64,000 nt of DNA from Ypsolopha sequella (Eukaryota > Arthropoda > Insecta > Lepidoptera > Ypsolophidae), in the NCBI GenBank assembly GCA_934047225.1, contig OW203993.1, positions 21,900,069-21,964,068 on the forward strand, written 5' to 3'. This document shows positions 21,288 through 32,863 of the stretch, piece after piece. Position numbers and translations under genes: made by a program. The notes under the pieces were generated by a model. That model worked only from the letters and a program-made list of their open reading frames with translations, did no database searches and was not told the origin of the DNA. Numbering within the stretch: the first letter of the stretch is position 1; the number at the start of each line of letters is the position of its first letter.

Positions 21288-22929
21288 TACACTTCTGGAC
21301 ACATCTATTGGCCCACCTTAGAGTTTAGGTTTCGATGGCCCCTAACTAAATATGATTGCTAGATTGAACAAAAACTATTGATCCAGTTTTAAACCTGATA
21401 CGTTTTACCATCTTTTTCGATCGTATTGTTTTAAGTTTGAATTCAGAATACCACACGACATAGAGCTACGACTAACAAGTCGGGTATGCGCCTTGATGAA
21501 GGCAGTTGATTTTTTAATAAAAAAACATGTTTATTCAAATAAAGGTTTAATTTAATAACGCATGTTGCCTCCATGGGCATCTACGACAGCTCTCATACGA
21601 TTAGGCATAGAGTTTATCAACCGCTCTATGAAATTTTGAGGGATCATCTCCCATTCCTCTTCTATGGCAGTTTTCAACTCCTGCAACGTCTGGGCAACTG
21701 GCTGACGAGCCCTAACACGTCTTTTTAGCTCGTCCCACAGTGCTCAATCGGGTTCATGTCTGGGCTTCTGGCTGGCCAGTCCATAACTGTGATGTTCACA
21801 TCCCGAAGATATTCCCTGACGATGCCGGCCGTATGGGCTCTTGCATTATCATGCATAAAAAGGAAATTTGGGCCCACATGGTCCGCGTATGGCATCACGT
21901 GAGGTTCTAAGCACTCACGAATGTACCTTTCAGCATTTAATGTTGGCAGCCGTGGTCCCGCAATAACCTCAAGTTGAGTTTTGCCGCTCGCGGATATACC
22001 GCCCCAGACAGTCCATGAGCCACCGCCATAAGCAACCCTCTCTAGAAAGCAGCATTTTGCAAAACGCTCTCCCTTACGTCGGTAGACCTTCTTCCTTCCA
22101 TCATTGCCATGTAACGCAATTTTAGACTCATCAGAAAAGAGTACACGGCTCCAATGCTGCTGAGTCCAATTTAAATGAGTGCGCGCGAAATGAAGGCGCG
22201 CTGTTCGGTGGGCTCGCGTTAGTTTGGGGCCATTAGCTGGCTTGTGTGGTACCATATCGCGTTCTTTTAACCTTCTCCGAACAGTTCGAGCGCTCACAGA
22301 TACTCCGTGGAAGTCGCGAAGTTGGTTTTGTATCTCAATGGAGGTAAGGTGAACGATTTCTCAAGCAGGTCGTCACGATGAATCGATCCTGCCTTTCAGT
22401 TGTGACCCGAAATCGTGGCCTTCCTTGGCGACGAACCAAGCCGCCAGTCTCTAGGTACCTCCGATAAACATTTCGGACCGCAGATCGACCTAAATTAAGT
22501 TGAGCACTTACATTTCTTTAACTGTGTCCGGCCTGTATAAGTGCCACAGCTTGGGCGGCGACTTCAGGCGAAGTATCCATAGATTATTGATAGAACCTCA
22601 CCTTAATCTTAAGAATAAGTAATGTTTGTTGCAAAACCAAAGAGAAAAATCACACTTTCAAGAATTAAATCCAAGTAAACCAATAAAATCAAGTTAAAAT
22701 CAAGTTTTCTTAGTATTCGATTGTTTGATATCAACGAACAGGCTCCAAATTGTCTTTTGTTTCTTTAAACCCTGTGTTCGAAATTCAAAAAAGACTATTG
22801 AATAAAATTATGAATGTGCCAGGTTCAAAACTGCATAAAAACTTTTTGCTCGACCTAATATAAATTTTTAGCTAGGACCAAACGAAACTGAAAATGCAAG
22901 GTGGGCCAATAGATGTGTCCAGAAGTGTA
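21288..22929 (-). mobile_element. Tc1-like transposon with TIRs and TA duplication
   Basis: Complete 1642-bp element. The TIRs start TACACTTCTGGACACATCTA at 21288 and are mirrored at the right end (22929), with at least 29 bp matching before divergence. They are flanked by TA at 21286-21287 and 22930-22931, the Tc1/mariner target site. The transposase gene inside is broken, so the copy would need help from elsewhere to move. Confidence 0.9.
21552..22580 (-). pseudogene. Tc1 transposase (DD34E), degraded
   Basis: Minus-strand Tc1 transposase starting at ATG 22578-22580. The N-terminal paired-like helix-turn-helix is readable (SAQLNLGRSAVRNVYRRYLE, then the GRPR AT-hook-like motif within RRQGRPRF). 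The catalytic triad is all present: VLFSDES, FMHDNARAH and PDMNPIEH. Breaks: an in-frame stop about 20 codons in (near 22519), a frameshift at about 22345, and another at about 21735 just after the catalytic E, after which the tail runs to a stop at 21552. Length matches the family at about 340 residues. Confidence 0.85.
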
Positions 22930-22931
22930 TA

Positions 22932-23579
22932 TTATATTCGTTTACATAAGTTGTCTTAGGTAGGTACTTCGTATTTTTACATTTTACAATAAAAAGTATT
23001 CTTGTGGCCCTTGACTAAGCAAGCTTGACTCGTGGGTACCACAAAGAAAAAAAAAAATAATAATAAAATCGCAACGGAAACCTGATTTCTTAGTTCTTAC
23101 ATTAAGGCGATACGTAAAAGTTTTAGCGTCCCTTTTACTCCATATGCGAAAAATAGCAAAAAGTAGATATTTATTAATATAAAATGTACTAAGCTATTTT
23201 GACAAAAAGATTTTCAAGGAGACTTTAAAAATACATAATATCCACATTTTGAATGCAATTTCACAATGAAATTAGTTAGGATTTCAGAATTACAGGAAAA
23301 AATAAAACAATTTAAAGGTCTTTTCGGAATCAAATATTCAATAAAAATTTACCCAAAAATGAAATACGTAGATGACGTTATAGTAGAGTAAATGAATTCG
23401 AAAAAACCCCATTTTTTATTGGTATCGCCTTAATTTTATCAATGATATTCATGACTGACTGTTAAAATATTTTAACTGATTGTTAAAATTGTTTAGAAAA
23501 AGACGGGTATAACTCCGTTATTTATACAATTTACGAAATGCGTAATGATTGAAGGTAAACTTATTGCGATACACAGTAG
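22932..23579. other. No gene
   Basis: AT-rich flank of the Tc1 element. No supported feature. Confidence 0.5.
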
Positions 23580-23651
23580 GGGCATAGCTCATTGTGATAT
23601 GTCTATAGCTCACTGTAATAAACTCAATGCGATTAAAGTCCATTGAGAGAA

Positions 23652-23799
23652 GCGAAGTATATATTCATTGGGGCATAGCTCACTGTAAGCGAAGAATATG
23701 TTCATTGGGGCATAGCTCACCGTAAGCGAAGAATATGTTCGTTGGGGCATAGCTCACTGTAAGCGAAGAATATGTTCATTGGGGCATAGCTCACTGTAA
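23652..23799. repeat. 37-bp minisatellite, 4 copies
   Basis: Unit GCGAAGAATATGTTCATTGG plus GGCATAGCTCACTGTAA, four copies with few changes. It is preceded at about 23578-23640 by degenerate pieces of the same GCATAGCTCACTGTAA core. Confidence 0.8.
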
Positions 23800-23871
23800 T
23801 ATATAGGGGGTTATTTATAGCTCAACTGGAATCGATTGAGGAAAGGTTCTATAATGCCCTATATATACCTA

Positions 23872-24282
23872 CTAATAGTTCCTCCGCGCTTTATATAACA
23901 TGTCCTTTTTTGCCTCATATGTAGGTATATCTTCATCACGCAAATTGTGTTGGGTGTTGTGAATGAAGTCTTCATATACTTTAGGTATAGGATCCAGATT
24001 GTCACATACCTGTGCTTTACACCCATCCATAATTACGTCAACTTTGTTACGGATTGTGTCAGGAATACAAGAATGTTTCGCCTCTCTCAAAATTTTGTTT
24101 TGGGAATCTAATGTGATTGAAGTGTTACACTCACTTTTATTGAAACACCGCCAGTTTGTTGTGCCGGATTGGTTATGCATGATAAAATTATAACGATGAC
24201 CAGCGTGGAGGAGTACGGGTTTGCCTCTCTTGCTTTTAATAAATTCCAAATGAAGATTGTTACTAGGGCCAGCTAAATCCAT
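23872..24282 (-). CDS. FLYWCH zinc-finger fragment (transposon-type)
   Basis: 136 codons from ATG 24280-24282. Residues about 12-72 fit a FLYWCH zinc finger: FIKSKRGKPVLLHAGHRYNF, then WRC..., C in KSECNT, and HSC near the end (Cys/Cys/His/Cys). FLYWCH domains in insects are often the N-terminus of MULE-type transposases or of proteins derived from them. The frame ends before any MULE catalytic domain, so this is a fragment or first exon. No downstream partner is visible. Confidence 0.6.
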   Translation of the reverse strand: MDLAGPSNNLHLEFIKSKRGKPVLLHAGHRYNFIMHNQSGTTNWRCFNKSECNTSITLDSQNKILREAKHSCIPDTIRNKVDVIMDGCKAQVCDNLDPIPKVYEDFIHNTQHNLRDEDIPTYEAKKDMLYKARRNY

Positions 24283-24619
24283 TTTAGTTTATTATTGTGC
24301 ACACAAGATCAATCCTATAGAAAAAAACAGGAAATACTTTTACAATGACAGCCGTATTATTTTATTATGCATGTCTGTCATTGATAAGAAGAGGTCATTA
24401 TCTATAATAAACAAAAGAGGTCTCACTTGCACTTCAGTTGGTAGATATTAATAATATAAGAACCTATTTAACAAATACTTTAAGCCATATATTATTTCAT
24501 ATTTTGTCGAAATTTACTTCTGCCGTAAAACTATTCTGTCTAAAGCCGAATCTGCCCAATCAAGATTCTGCCGTACACCGACGGAGGGGTTTAGTATACA
24601 CAAGTCTAATGCACCAAAG

Positions 24620-25040
24620 AACATAACAGCTTATTCAGACGCGGATTGGACAGGTGATACCACTGACAGGAAAAGCACAAGTATTTTTACTGTAGTAGCT
24701 TAGTTTCATGGTTCACTAAAAAACAGTACACTGTATCAACTGCAGAAGCAGAATACGTAGCAGGAGCTTTATCTGTAACAGAATTAATTTACTTAAAAGG
24801 CATACATGTTAACATAGAGTCATACCCACTCATAGACACCAGAGTGTAATAAACATGATACAAAATAATGAAAATAGCAAGCAAACCAAACATATAGATA
24901 TAAAATATCATTAAGAATGCTGTGAAAAAAAAATAACTTGATTAAATTGTCATATGTACCAACGGACAACAATATTGCTGACATTTTAACAAAATCACTA
25001 TGTCAAAACAAACCCTACATATTTTTGTAACAAGCTAAGT
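24620..25040 (+). pseudogene. Ty1/copia RNase H remnant
   Basis: Frameshifted but clear copia RNase H: AYSDADWTGD, DRKSTS, WFTKKQYTVSTAEAEY, then after a gap KQTKHIDIKYH and the VPTDNNIADILTKSL end. These are the standard conserved blocks of the copia RNase H C-terminus. Stops and shifts break it into short pieces. It marks the 3' end of a plus-strand copia element whose upstream part is absent. Confidence 0.7.
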
Positions 25041-25690
25041 GTTGTTTAACTGCCAACTTGTATGAAATAAAATTTAAATGAACATACTTAAATAAAATAT
25101 CTATGTATACTTAAGATAATAAGATGGATAATTCTATGTATACCTAATATATGTTGCTAATAACAATAAAAAAAATGTAAACCTAAATAAGCATAATGTT
25201 ATACTTACTTAGATCGAAAAGAAACTTACTTATGTAAAAGAAATTTAATTAAACTTTAAATGGGCAATTTATGATAAATTGATGTTGAGGGGGAGAGAAC
25301 CCAGAGAACCCTATTATTTTCAATATTGCTAAAATATAGTTAAGTTTAGTTTATATTTTCTTATAACTGTTTCTTGTACAAATATGTATGCAATTACAAG
25401 ATGTGTTTTTAGTTTATGATAATTTTATAACGCTAATATAACAAAACATGATCTTTGTAATTGAGGGGGAGTGTTAAGTATAGTTAGCATAATAAATGAA
25501 CACGATTAAAACAGCATGTAGGATGAACATAAACAGCCGTTCTCCAATTTCGTCTTTGTGCTGCCTAATCTGTTATCAAAATAAATGTTAAATCAAATTA
25601 ACTATGAGATACCAAATCGTAATGTCTAGTAACAGAAGCGTGTAAATAAACATAAGTTACACATGCTTATGACACGAGTCTTTACCTTGT
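25041..25690 (+). mobile_element. Copia 3' region with polypurine tract and LTR start
   Basis: Downstream of the RNase H remnant, GAGGGGGAG at 25463-25471 followed by TGTTAAGTATAG at 25472 reads as a polypurine tract and the start of a 3' LTR. A similar GAGGGGGAGAG occurs near 25289. The LTR end is not identifiable. There are no coding frames here. Confidence 0.5.
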
Positions 25691-25699
25691 ACCTAAAAT

Positions 25700-26560
25700 G
25701 GTCGGCTTTTTGAGAATTTAATATTTTGGTATCTTCGCCATTCGTCATCAATAGCTTGCAAATTTTTACTGATTGGTCAGTGCAGTGCCTCAAATTCATA
25801 GCCAATGGTAATAAAACAGGCGCTTGTTCACTTGTTTTTTGGGATAAAGCCTGTTTTGAACCCAGTTATGGTAACTGTATGAGCACAGGACTTCCGAAAT
25901 CATATCTGCAAAAAATTAAAGCTTGAAAGTTGGTTCGTGGAATATTTTTTTTACGTTCTTTTTGAACAAAATTTGAAGGTGGGATGTTATGAGAAAATTT
26001 TGGCATTACATCCGAAAATCAGCAATGATATCACGTCTCTGCATTGCTTCTGGTGTTGATATTTGTCTCATAGTGGCTACTCCTAAGTAAATCTGATCTA
26101 CGGCTAGGAACTTTCTGCTATCATCAGGCTGGATTTCTGATATTAGAGTCTGGTAGACATAATCACTCTTCATATACATAATTAAAAACTCGGTGTATAC
26201 AGTCACCATCCTCTCGTGTACAACTGATACAACAGTTTTTTCAGACTGGAAGTTATTCATTTAACCGAGTAAATTTTGGCATTACCTATTGTAAAAACAA
26301 ACAGTAAGCTTTCACAAATAGGTCACATAAAGCACGATGAATGTGTGTCTGAGATTCTTGAAGTGCGTTTCATAGCAAGAGATTTTGCTATATCCGAGTC
26401 CGGAAAACTATCTTTTAACACCTCGACAAGGCGATCTATTCGTGAAAACGGATTTGTAATGGGCTGCAAAGTAACCTCCAAGTTTTATTTCTGCATGTTT
26501 TACTTTGTCCTCCAAGGTAGTAGATTTTTTCTTCAACATGTCTACGATACTTTTTTAAGA
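25700..26560 (-). pseudogene. hAT-like transposase fragment
   Basis: Minus-strand remnant read in several frames. Pieces in order: RLVEVLKDSFPDSDIAKSLA, KTVVSVVHERMVTVYTEFL, DDSRKFLAVDQIYLGVATMR, YDFGSPVL, KQALSQKTSEQAPVLLPLA, and QAIDDEWRRYQN. I recall this order from multi-copy hAT-superfamily (zinc-finger 862/KRBA2-like) proteins. The assignment is from pattern memory only. Stops and shifts make it a pseudogene, and the C-terminal dimerisation domain is not seen. Confidence 0.45.
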
Positions 26561-27034
26561 TTTAATTTAGCCTGATGTTTTGAAGTTAATGCATGCCAGA
26601 CCTGCAAAATATAATTTTCATTAAAACGGTATGCCTAGATCATTAATAGTTATGAGACTTTTAGATTTCCGCACAAATGAGAAATATTATAGCGCCTGGC
26701 AACCCAACACCACAGACAAAAATTGTTTAGTATGGCATCTGTGGGCGATTACAGCGCGGTGCGACTGTGACAATCCAGCAACGACAGAAATATTGTTTGT
26801 CTCTTTCTAAACAATATTAACATAATGAGATGCCAGTTATCAAATAAAAATCGGCGGTGTAGGTGGCAAACTTGAGACATTTAAAAATACAAAATATTCT
26901 GCTGAATTTAAAAGCTAAAATTTACTCACGTTTCCGATCGAAATGATTTTGTACATAATTTGGTTGGATCTGGATGTATACATTTATATGTTTCCTCCTG
27001 ATTTTTTTTGTATTCCACGGCGAACTTATGTGCA
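26561..27034. other. No gene
   Basis: Nothing supported. A GC-richer patch at about 26690-26790 has no clear identity. Confidence 0.4.
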
Positions 27035-28553
27035 CAAGACAAGACAAATACTCTTTATTGTGCACCATATACAAGAAAACTTAAAATAAAAAAAACAAGA
27101 TAAAAATAGATAACAATTGGCGGTCTTATCGCTGAAATCGATTTCTTCCAGACAACCTTTGGGTGGAAATGAAGCCAAAGGATATAAATCGTAAAGGTGG
27201 TGTACATCAAAATAAATAATGGACAATTTAATAAGTGTTTCCTTATTATATCATATGTACTAATACTTAAATATGATGAAAATAAAATAAACAAATATAT
27301 ATCTACAAATATACTATAAATACAAAAATAACGTAGAGAACCAGTAAATAAATAATAATAATAGTAGCTGAGGTAGATAGATTATAAAAAAGATTACAAA
27401 GAAAGAAAATGATCCTTTACTAATCCTTTGAAGACAGGTAACGAAGGAGCACGCCTGATGACTATGGGCAGGTCATTCCACTGACTCAACAGCAAAGGAG
27501 TAAGCATAAAAATTAGAAAAGTGAGCTGGAGTTGCTAATAGGAAATTTTCAGAGGCACGTAGAGTACGATCGTGAGGGGCGTGGAGGAATTTGAAAGAAT
27601 AATTGAGATATTTTGGAGTCGAAGGATTGAACAGTATACTATAGAGAAGGGAAAGGATGTGGTGTCCCGACGAAGGCGAATTGGCAGCCATTTCAACCGT
27701 GACCTATATTCAGATACGTGATCGAATTTGCGAAGACCGAAAATAAACCTAATAGCAAAGTTCTGGAGGCGCTCAAGCTTATTCAACTTTTCTGAAGTTA
27801 AATCAAGATAGCAGACATCCGCATAGTCAAGGATGGGTAAGAGAAGAGATGTAGCAAGCGCAATTTTGGTAGTTGGAAGGAAATTCCTGAGTCTTCTCAG
27901 CGACCCTGCAGAAGCAAACATCCTCTGGCTGACATGTTCCATTTGGGCACCCCATGATAAAGTTGTATCGATAAAGATACCCAAGTTTTTTACTTTGCTA
28001 CTGTAAGGAATTTGTATTCCGTTAAATATTAAAGGAGATAACTGTTCAAATTCAACTCGTGCTATTATCACCTGTGTTTTGGTGGGATTGATTTGGAGTC
28101 CATAACGTAAGCTCCATTTATATATATGCGCAAGATCTGTGTTAGTTTTGGAGATGCGTATAAATTTGGAGATCGTCTGCGTAAAGGTAGTAAGAAGAAG
28201 AAATTATGAGATCAGAGATGCTGTTAATGAAGAGAAGAAAAGAAGATAGAGGAAAAAGAAGAGGAGATAAGACGCCACCCTGTGGAACACGGGCAGTAGT
28301 ATTGCACCACTCGGATAGCGAATCATCTATACGAATGCGTTGGCGGTGTCCAAGTAGAAAACTACGAAATCAGTCGATTACCTTTGGAGATATGTTAAGA
28401 GAACACAAAATTCCCAGGAGGATCTCGAAGTCGACGGTATTCAAAGCATTGCTAAATTCTAGCAATGTCAGCACCGTGAGCTTATCTGAATCCATGCCCA
28501 ACCTGATATCATCAGTTATCTTCACCAAGGCCGTAGTAGTACTATGGTCAGGG
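27035..28553 (-). pseudogene. LINE reverse transcriptase, 3' half plus tail
   Basis: 3' half of a minus-strand LINE. Reading 28553 to 27370 through several frames: motif A in mutated form (LEFSNALNTVDFEIL, the usual Asp replaced by Glu), motif B RVPQGGVLSPLLF, motif C YYLYADDLQIY, the thumb with KVKNLGIFIDTTLSW and ILDYADVCY, and a W-NDLP-like C-terminus. The 3' end (27035-27200) has the conserved lepidopteran block (GGTTGTCTGGAAGAAAT, GATAAGACCGCC, GTGCACAATAAAGAGT) and ends in TTGTCTTGTC repeats. The 5' part lies at 32283-32480 across a hAT insertion. CR1/Jockey-like, clade uncertain. Confidence 0.75.
28546..28553. repeat. hAT target-site duplication, left
   Basis: GGTCAGGG, repeated exactly at 32283-32290. 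Eight bases is the hAT rule. Confidence 0.92.
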
Positions 28554-31500
28554 CAGTGGCGTAGCGTGCCATTTTGGCGCCTGGGGCGGGAGACCCACTT
28601 TGCCGCCCCCATTCTATAGGTGCTTAATTAAAATTAAATTGCACAGGCAATGAGATACTTTTTATTGAAGAAAAAATTGGATGAGCGGTTTTACAAGCGG
28701 ATTCTACGAGCCTTATGAGCAGCGAAGTCAGAAATAACTTTGTCAAAATCAATATTAGCAGCCAATTCTTGTTCAATCGACAATATAGCCAAGTTTGATA
28801 ATCTAGCGGAGCTCATAGTAGATCTGAGGTAATTTTTTATTAGCTTCAACTTCGAAAAACTTCTCTCACAGCTTGCCACACTAATCGCCAAAGTCAAATA
28901 TATACGAATCAAGATGACTATATTTGGAACCGAAATTCCGAGATTCAGTTTTTGAATGAACTGGAGGAGCTCCAGTGGTCCTTTACCACTTATATCTTCC
29001 TCTGATTCAGAACAGGCAATAAATTGCTGGAGACGCTTCCGCTCCATCTGAAACTCGTCCTTGTCGATGTCTTCTAATACATGGGAAAGATCACACTCGA
29101 ACTTGCTGTCCAAAAGTTTTGCTGGCATCAAAAATCCGAACTTGTCCGATATTTCTTGAATTTGCTGGAATCGAGTCGTCATTTCTTGAATGATCTTGTC
29201 CAATGATGCGAACACCTCTCGACGGATTTCCTGCTCGTGAGACAAAGCTGCATCTGCAGAAGATTCATCGCCATGCATGCGTTTTTTCCTGCAAATTCTT
29301 CTCGTTTTGAGTTCGATTCCGAGTTTTTCGCAAAGAGTCTTAGCAAAGTCAATTGCTTCTTGCACTAAACGGTCTCTACTTTCCACTAAGAGGGTTTTCA
29401 AAGCGCAGAGTTTCTGAGCACACTTATCCACACTTAGTCCTCGTTGCTGCAGGTAAATCTGTGCGTCATCTACTTCAGGTAGCACTGCAGCCCAAAAGCC
29501 AAGAAAAGTTAGGAAGTTAAATGACTGCATGGCTGTCAGGAGAAGACTGGCTCCCGATCTTGTTTCGGAAGTTTGAGATGAATCTGTTAATTGTTCCAGT
29601 ACCTCAAGAACTCCCTCAAACTTATTTTTAAGCATCTTGACAGCTACATGTCTAGCGCTCCAACGCGTTTCAGTGACTCGTTTCACTGCTTGACCTGTGA
29701 CGGCAACCAAAGCGTTCCATCTAACAGTTGATGCAGAAAAGAAGGCAAATAGCTTCTCTAGAATTCCAAAAAACGTCACCGAATTCACTGATTCAGAAGC
29801 AGCGTGTACCCCAGCCAAGTTTAGTGAGTGGTTTGTGCATGCAACGAATAGAGCTTTCGGATTTAGTGCTTTAATCCGGGCTTGAACTCCATTGTGGATC
29901 CCTGACATTGTGGCAGCATTGTCATAAGCCTGTCCTCTCAGATTCTGTATGTCCAGTCCGTCTGATGTTATCTTCGCGATTATATCGTTGCTGAGATCTT
30001 CTGCATTTTTTCCTTTTGGTTGGAAGAAGTCAATGAAAGATTCTACCACAGCGACTTTTTCTCCTTCGATATGTACGTATCGCAGAACTTGGCTCATTTG
30101 GTCATTGTGGGAGATGTCTGGTGTACTGTCGAAGATTACGCAATAATATTTAGCTTTTTGAATACGACGGATGATGGTGGATCGAACTTGCTGTCCCAGT
30201 AAATTTATAAATTCATTCTGGGTTTCTGGAGACAGATATGAAACTGACACTCTTGCTCCCAGCTTTATCTTTGTCAGGTGTTCCATTAGAAGAGGATCGT
30301 ATTTAGCTAGGAGGTGCACTAACTCTAGAAAGTTCCCGCGATTGCCACTATCATCTCCTCGAATGTCTTCTCGATGTCCTCTGAAGGCCAGATTCTGTTT
30401 GGCTAAGAACTGGATAATATTCAGCAACCTGTACAATACATCCCTCCATTTCTTCTCCTCACTTTCGAAAACTTCTTGTTGTTTCTGATCGATGGTTGCT
30501 TTACAGTTCAGGCGAACTTCCAACTCCTTCCATTTCAAGAAGCTCTGTTCATGGCCCAGGTTATTTTCATGGTCTCCGATTCTTGGATTTAGCTTCCACC
30601 ATTTGTTGAATCCTTCTTCAGATGCGAAGTTCGAGCCGGAATTGCCAAACAGCTTGCAAGAAAAACAATACAAAGACTGCTTCAGAGGCGAGTACACCAG
30701 CCATGTTCGGAGAACCTTTTCGCCATTAGATAATGGTTTGTAGAACCACTCTTTGGTTAGTTTTCGGGTACCGCCTTTCGTTGAAGTCCCTGAGCGAACA
30801 ACATCGGCAAATTTGGAATCGATGTGCTGTACTGAGTCAGACCCGCGACGTACTAGAAGCGTTCTGACTTCGTCGGTCATAGGAGAAGGCCAGCAACCTA
30901 CATCGTCGAGATTCACATCTTTGACTTCGGCAGGAGCAGAAGGCACGATTTCAATTATGTCTTCTTTGGCAACATTCACTTTTTCTGCAGGCTTATGACT
31001 AGATGCTTGAGGCACATCTGGTGAGTCGACTTCGTCTTGACCCTGCTCTGTGGTGGGACCAGAACTACTTCCAACTGCGACGCCAGGCACGTCTTCTTCT
31101 TGTGCCTGTAAAATAAGTTATGTATTCCCATGAATATTGGCTAGAAGACACGTTCGAATTTCAAATAAGTATTTTAACTATCACAAAACAAAAGTGGTTT
31201 TGGTGACGGCGCGGCTAAATGAAAAATTATGTTACCTACCATAAATAATCAAGTGATCAAAAAACAAAGAAAATATTCCTAGACATTTACAAAACATTCC
31301 CAATACAAAATTTCATCTTATTTTGTTTAGCGGCTTAGGCTATAGAGCTGACAACTAAAAACAAACGCACATACATACACATTTTGATTTTTTACTTTAG
31401 ATAAAGAACCTTGCAATTTATTGCGAGCGACCCAGCCAATAAAATGTCTAAAATAACTGGAGTAATTCTAGGCCACACACGATTCTAGATGGAGGAATCA

Positions 31501-32282
31501 TATATCTACTTACACTGGAATCACTTCCGCTGCTGCAGGATGCCACCGAAGACGTTAACGTGGCTTTCGAACCAGAACTAGAACTGAAATATTTCAGTAA
31601 TGCACCTTGAGACTTTTTCGCATCTGCTGCTTTCTTAGCCCTTTTTTTGCGGAATTCCGCACCGCTTTCTTTGACTCTTTTCATTTTCAAAAACTAATTC
31701 AAAGATTGGGTAAAGATCTAAATGTTTAGTTTTAGAAGATTCAATAGTATTTAAAAGATCGAAACACAATCAAAACGACTTTCGTTCCGTATCCAAAACT
31801 CTCGCAAAACAAACATACGAGTAATGCGTGATTGCGTAATGGCACTTCACGATGCACTAAAACAAACAAAGTACCTACAAATGAATGCGTAGTACTAATT
31901 CAATGAGTGCGAAAGAGAGGCATCGACACGGGCCGACTCGTAAAACAAAAGATTTCAGATTCAGATCAACTCGGTTCGCGCGCGTTGCCTCGCCGGCGCG
32001 GCGGGCGGGCGGCGCGGCGTGATGCGATGTTGCCGTTCGTATGTAAACAAACAAACCTTATAAAGAGCTCTGTCAGTAATTTAGCAATTTTTCTTTTAAA
32101 TAAATTTTAAAAAATCCTTTGTGCGCAAAATTTTATATAAAAATGGAAAATTATACTGTGTAATGAAATGAATGAATCATAGATCAGATCTCAACCCGCT
32201 TCAACGGCGACATTTTGCCGCCCCACGCGGGCTGCCGCCCGGGGCGGGCCGCCCCCTCCGCCCCACCCACGCTACGCCACTG
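28554..32282 (-). mobile_element. Complete hAT transposon
   Basis: A 3729-bp element with 15-bp terminal inverted repeats CAGTGGCGTAGCGTG, GC-rich subterminal DNA on both sides, and a perfect 8-bp duplication GGTCAGGG. It encodes a two-exon transposase with no visible break. It interrupts a LINE reverse transcriptase between the fingers and motif A, so it is younger than that LINE. All parts needed for self-mobility appear present. Confidence 0.92.
28691..31690 (-). CDS. hAT transposase, ZMYM/DUF4371 type, two exons
   Basis: Exon 1 is 31514-31690 (59 codons, basic, KYFSSSSGSK). The intron is 31106-31513 (donor GTAAGT, acceptor TTTTACAG, phase 0). Exon 2 is 28691-31105. The product is about 863 residues. 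Domains: TTF-type zinc finger around LYCFSCKLFG with the EWFYKPL lead-in; DUF4371 region (LAFRGHRED ... GNFLELVHLLAKYDP); the RNase H-like core with VIFDSTPDISHNDQ, GQAYDNAATMSG, CTNHSLNLAG and ETRWSARH; and the C-terminal hAT dimerisation domain (ISVASCERSFSKLKLIK ... RLSNLAILSIE). No stops or shifts. The GTG codon at 31088-31090 is not the start, because exon 1 supplies the ATG. Confidence 0.88.
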
Positions 32283-32480
32283 GGTCAGGGCGAAAACCAG
32301 ACTGTAGTGGGTTAAGGAGTTGGTATTGGGATAGGAATACACTAAGCTGATGATGAACAAGACGTTCCAGGACCTCAGAAAGGAATGGGAGTATAAATAT
32401 GGGACGGTATTCAGAGAAAGTGACTTCGTTTTTTCTTTGAAGAGGATTGACCCGGCAACCCATCGTTAGTATCAATCTCG
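32283..32480 (-). pseudogene. LINE reverse transcriptase, 5' piece
   Basis: Continuation of the LINE at 27035-28553 beyond the hAT element: EVTFSEYRPIFILPFLSEVL, then LVHHQLSVFL and LLNPLQSGFRP, the RT block just before the hAT target site. The first 8 bases are the hAT target duplication. The LINE is truncated upstream at about 32450-32480, so the endonuclease domain is missing. Confidence 0.75.
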
Positions 32481-32489
32481 TCAGCCATT

Positions 32490-32863
32490 ATTATCGTCCG
32501 TAGCAAAAGCAACACCAAAAAATACCCACTAATGACCACCACCACAAAAAACCGTACACACCTACTGCACTACACCATACTTTCAAACGATATGTTCGGC
32601 AAATCAACCACCTTTTAGAATTTGTAAATAAATATCAGGCACGCCACGCTGCAATGCAACTTCCTTTGCTCAGCTTGCTACAGTACGACACGCACGGACG
32701 ACATGTCATGAATTTTACGCTCGCCAAAATTTGACAGCAGAAAACATTAACAAATTCAACGCGTGCAAAAGAGATGACATGTACATGTCAAACCTAACGC
32801 AGCTTTTTATTCTCGACGCAAAGTGGGATCGTCATGAGTGAGAGAAAATGGGTTGGTCTAGCA
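32490..32863. other. No gene
   Basis: Nothing recognised between the LINE truncation point and the hAT-like terminus at 32864. Confidence 0.4.

Noticed and set aside
27026..27294. Hydrophobic minus-strand ORFs
   Set aside because: They translate the 3' untranslated tail of a LINE whose sequence recurs at 52525 and 53405 without an open frame.
28206..28619. 137-codon plus-strand ORF
   Set aside because: It is antisense to LINE reverse transcriptase motifs and crosses the hAT terminus.
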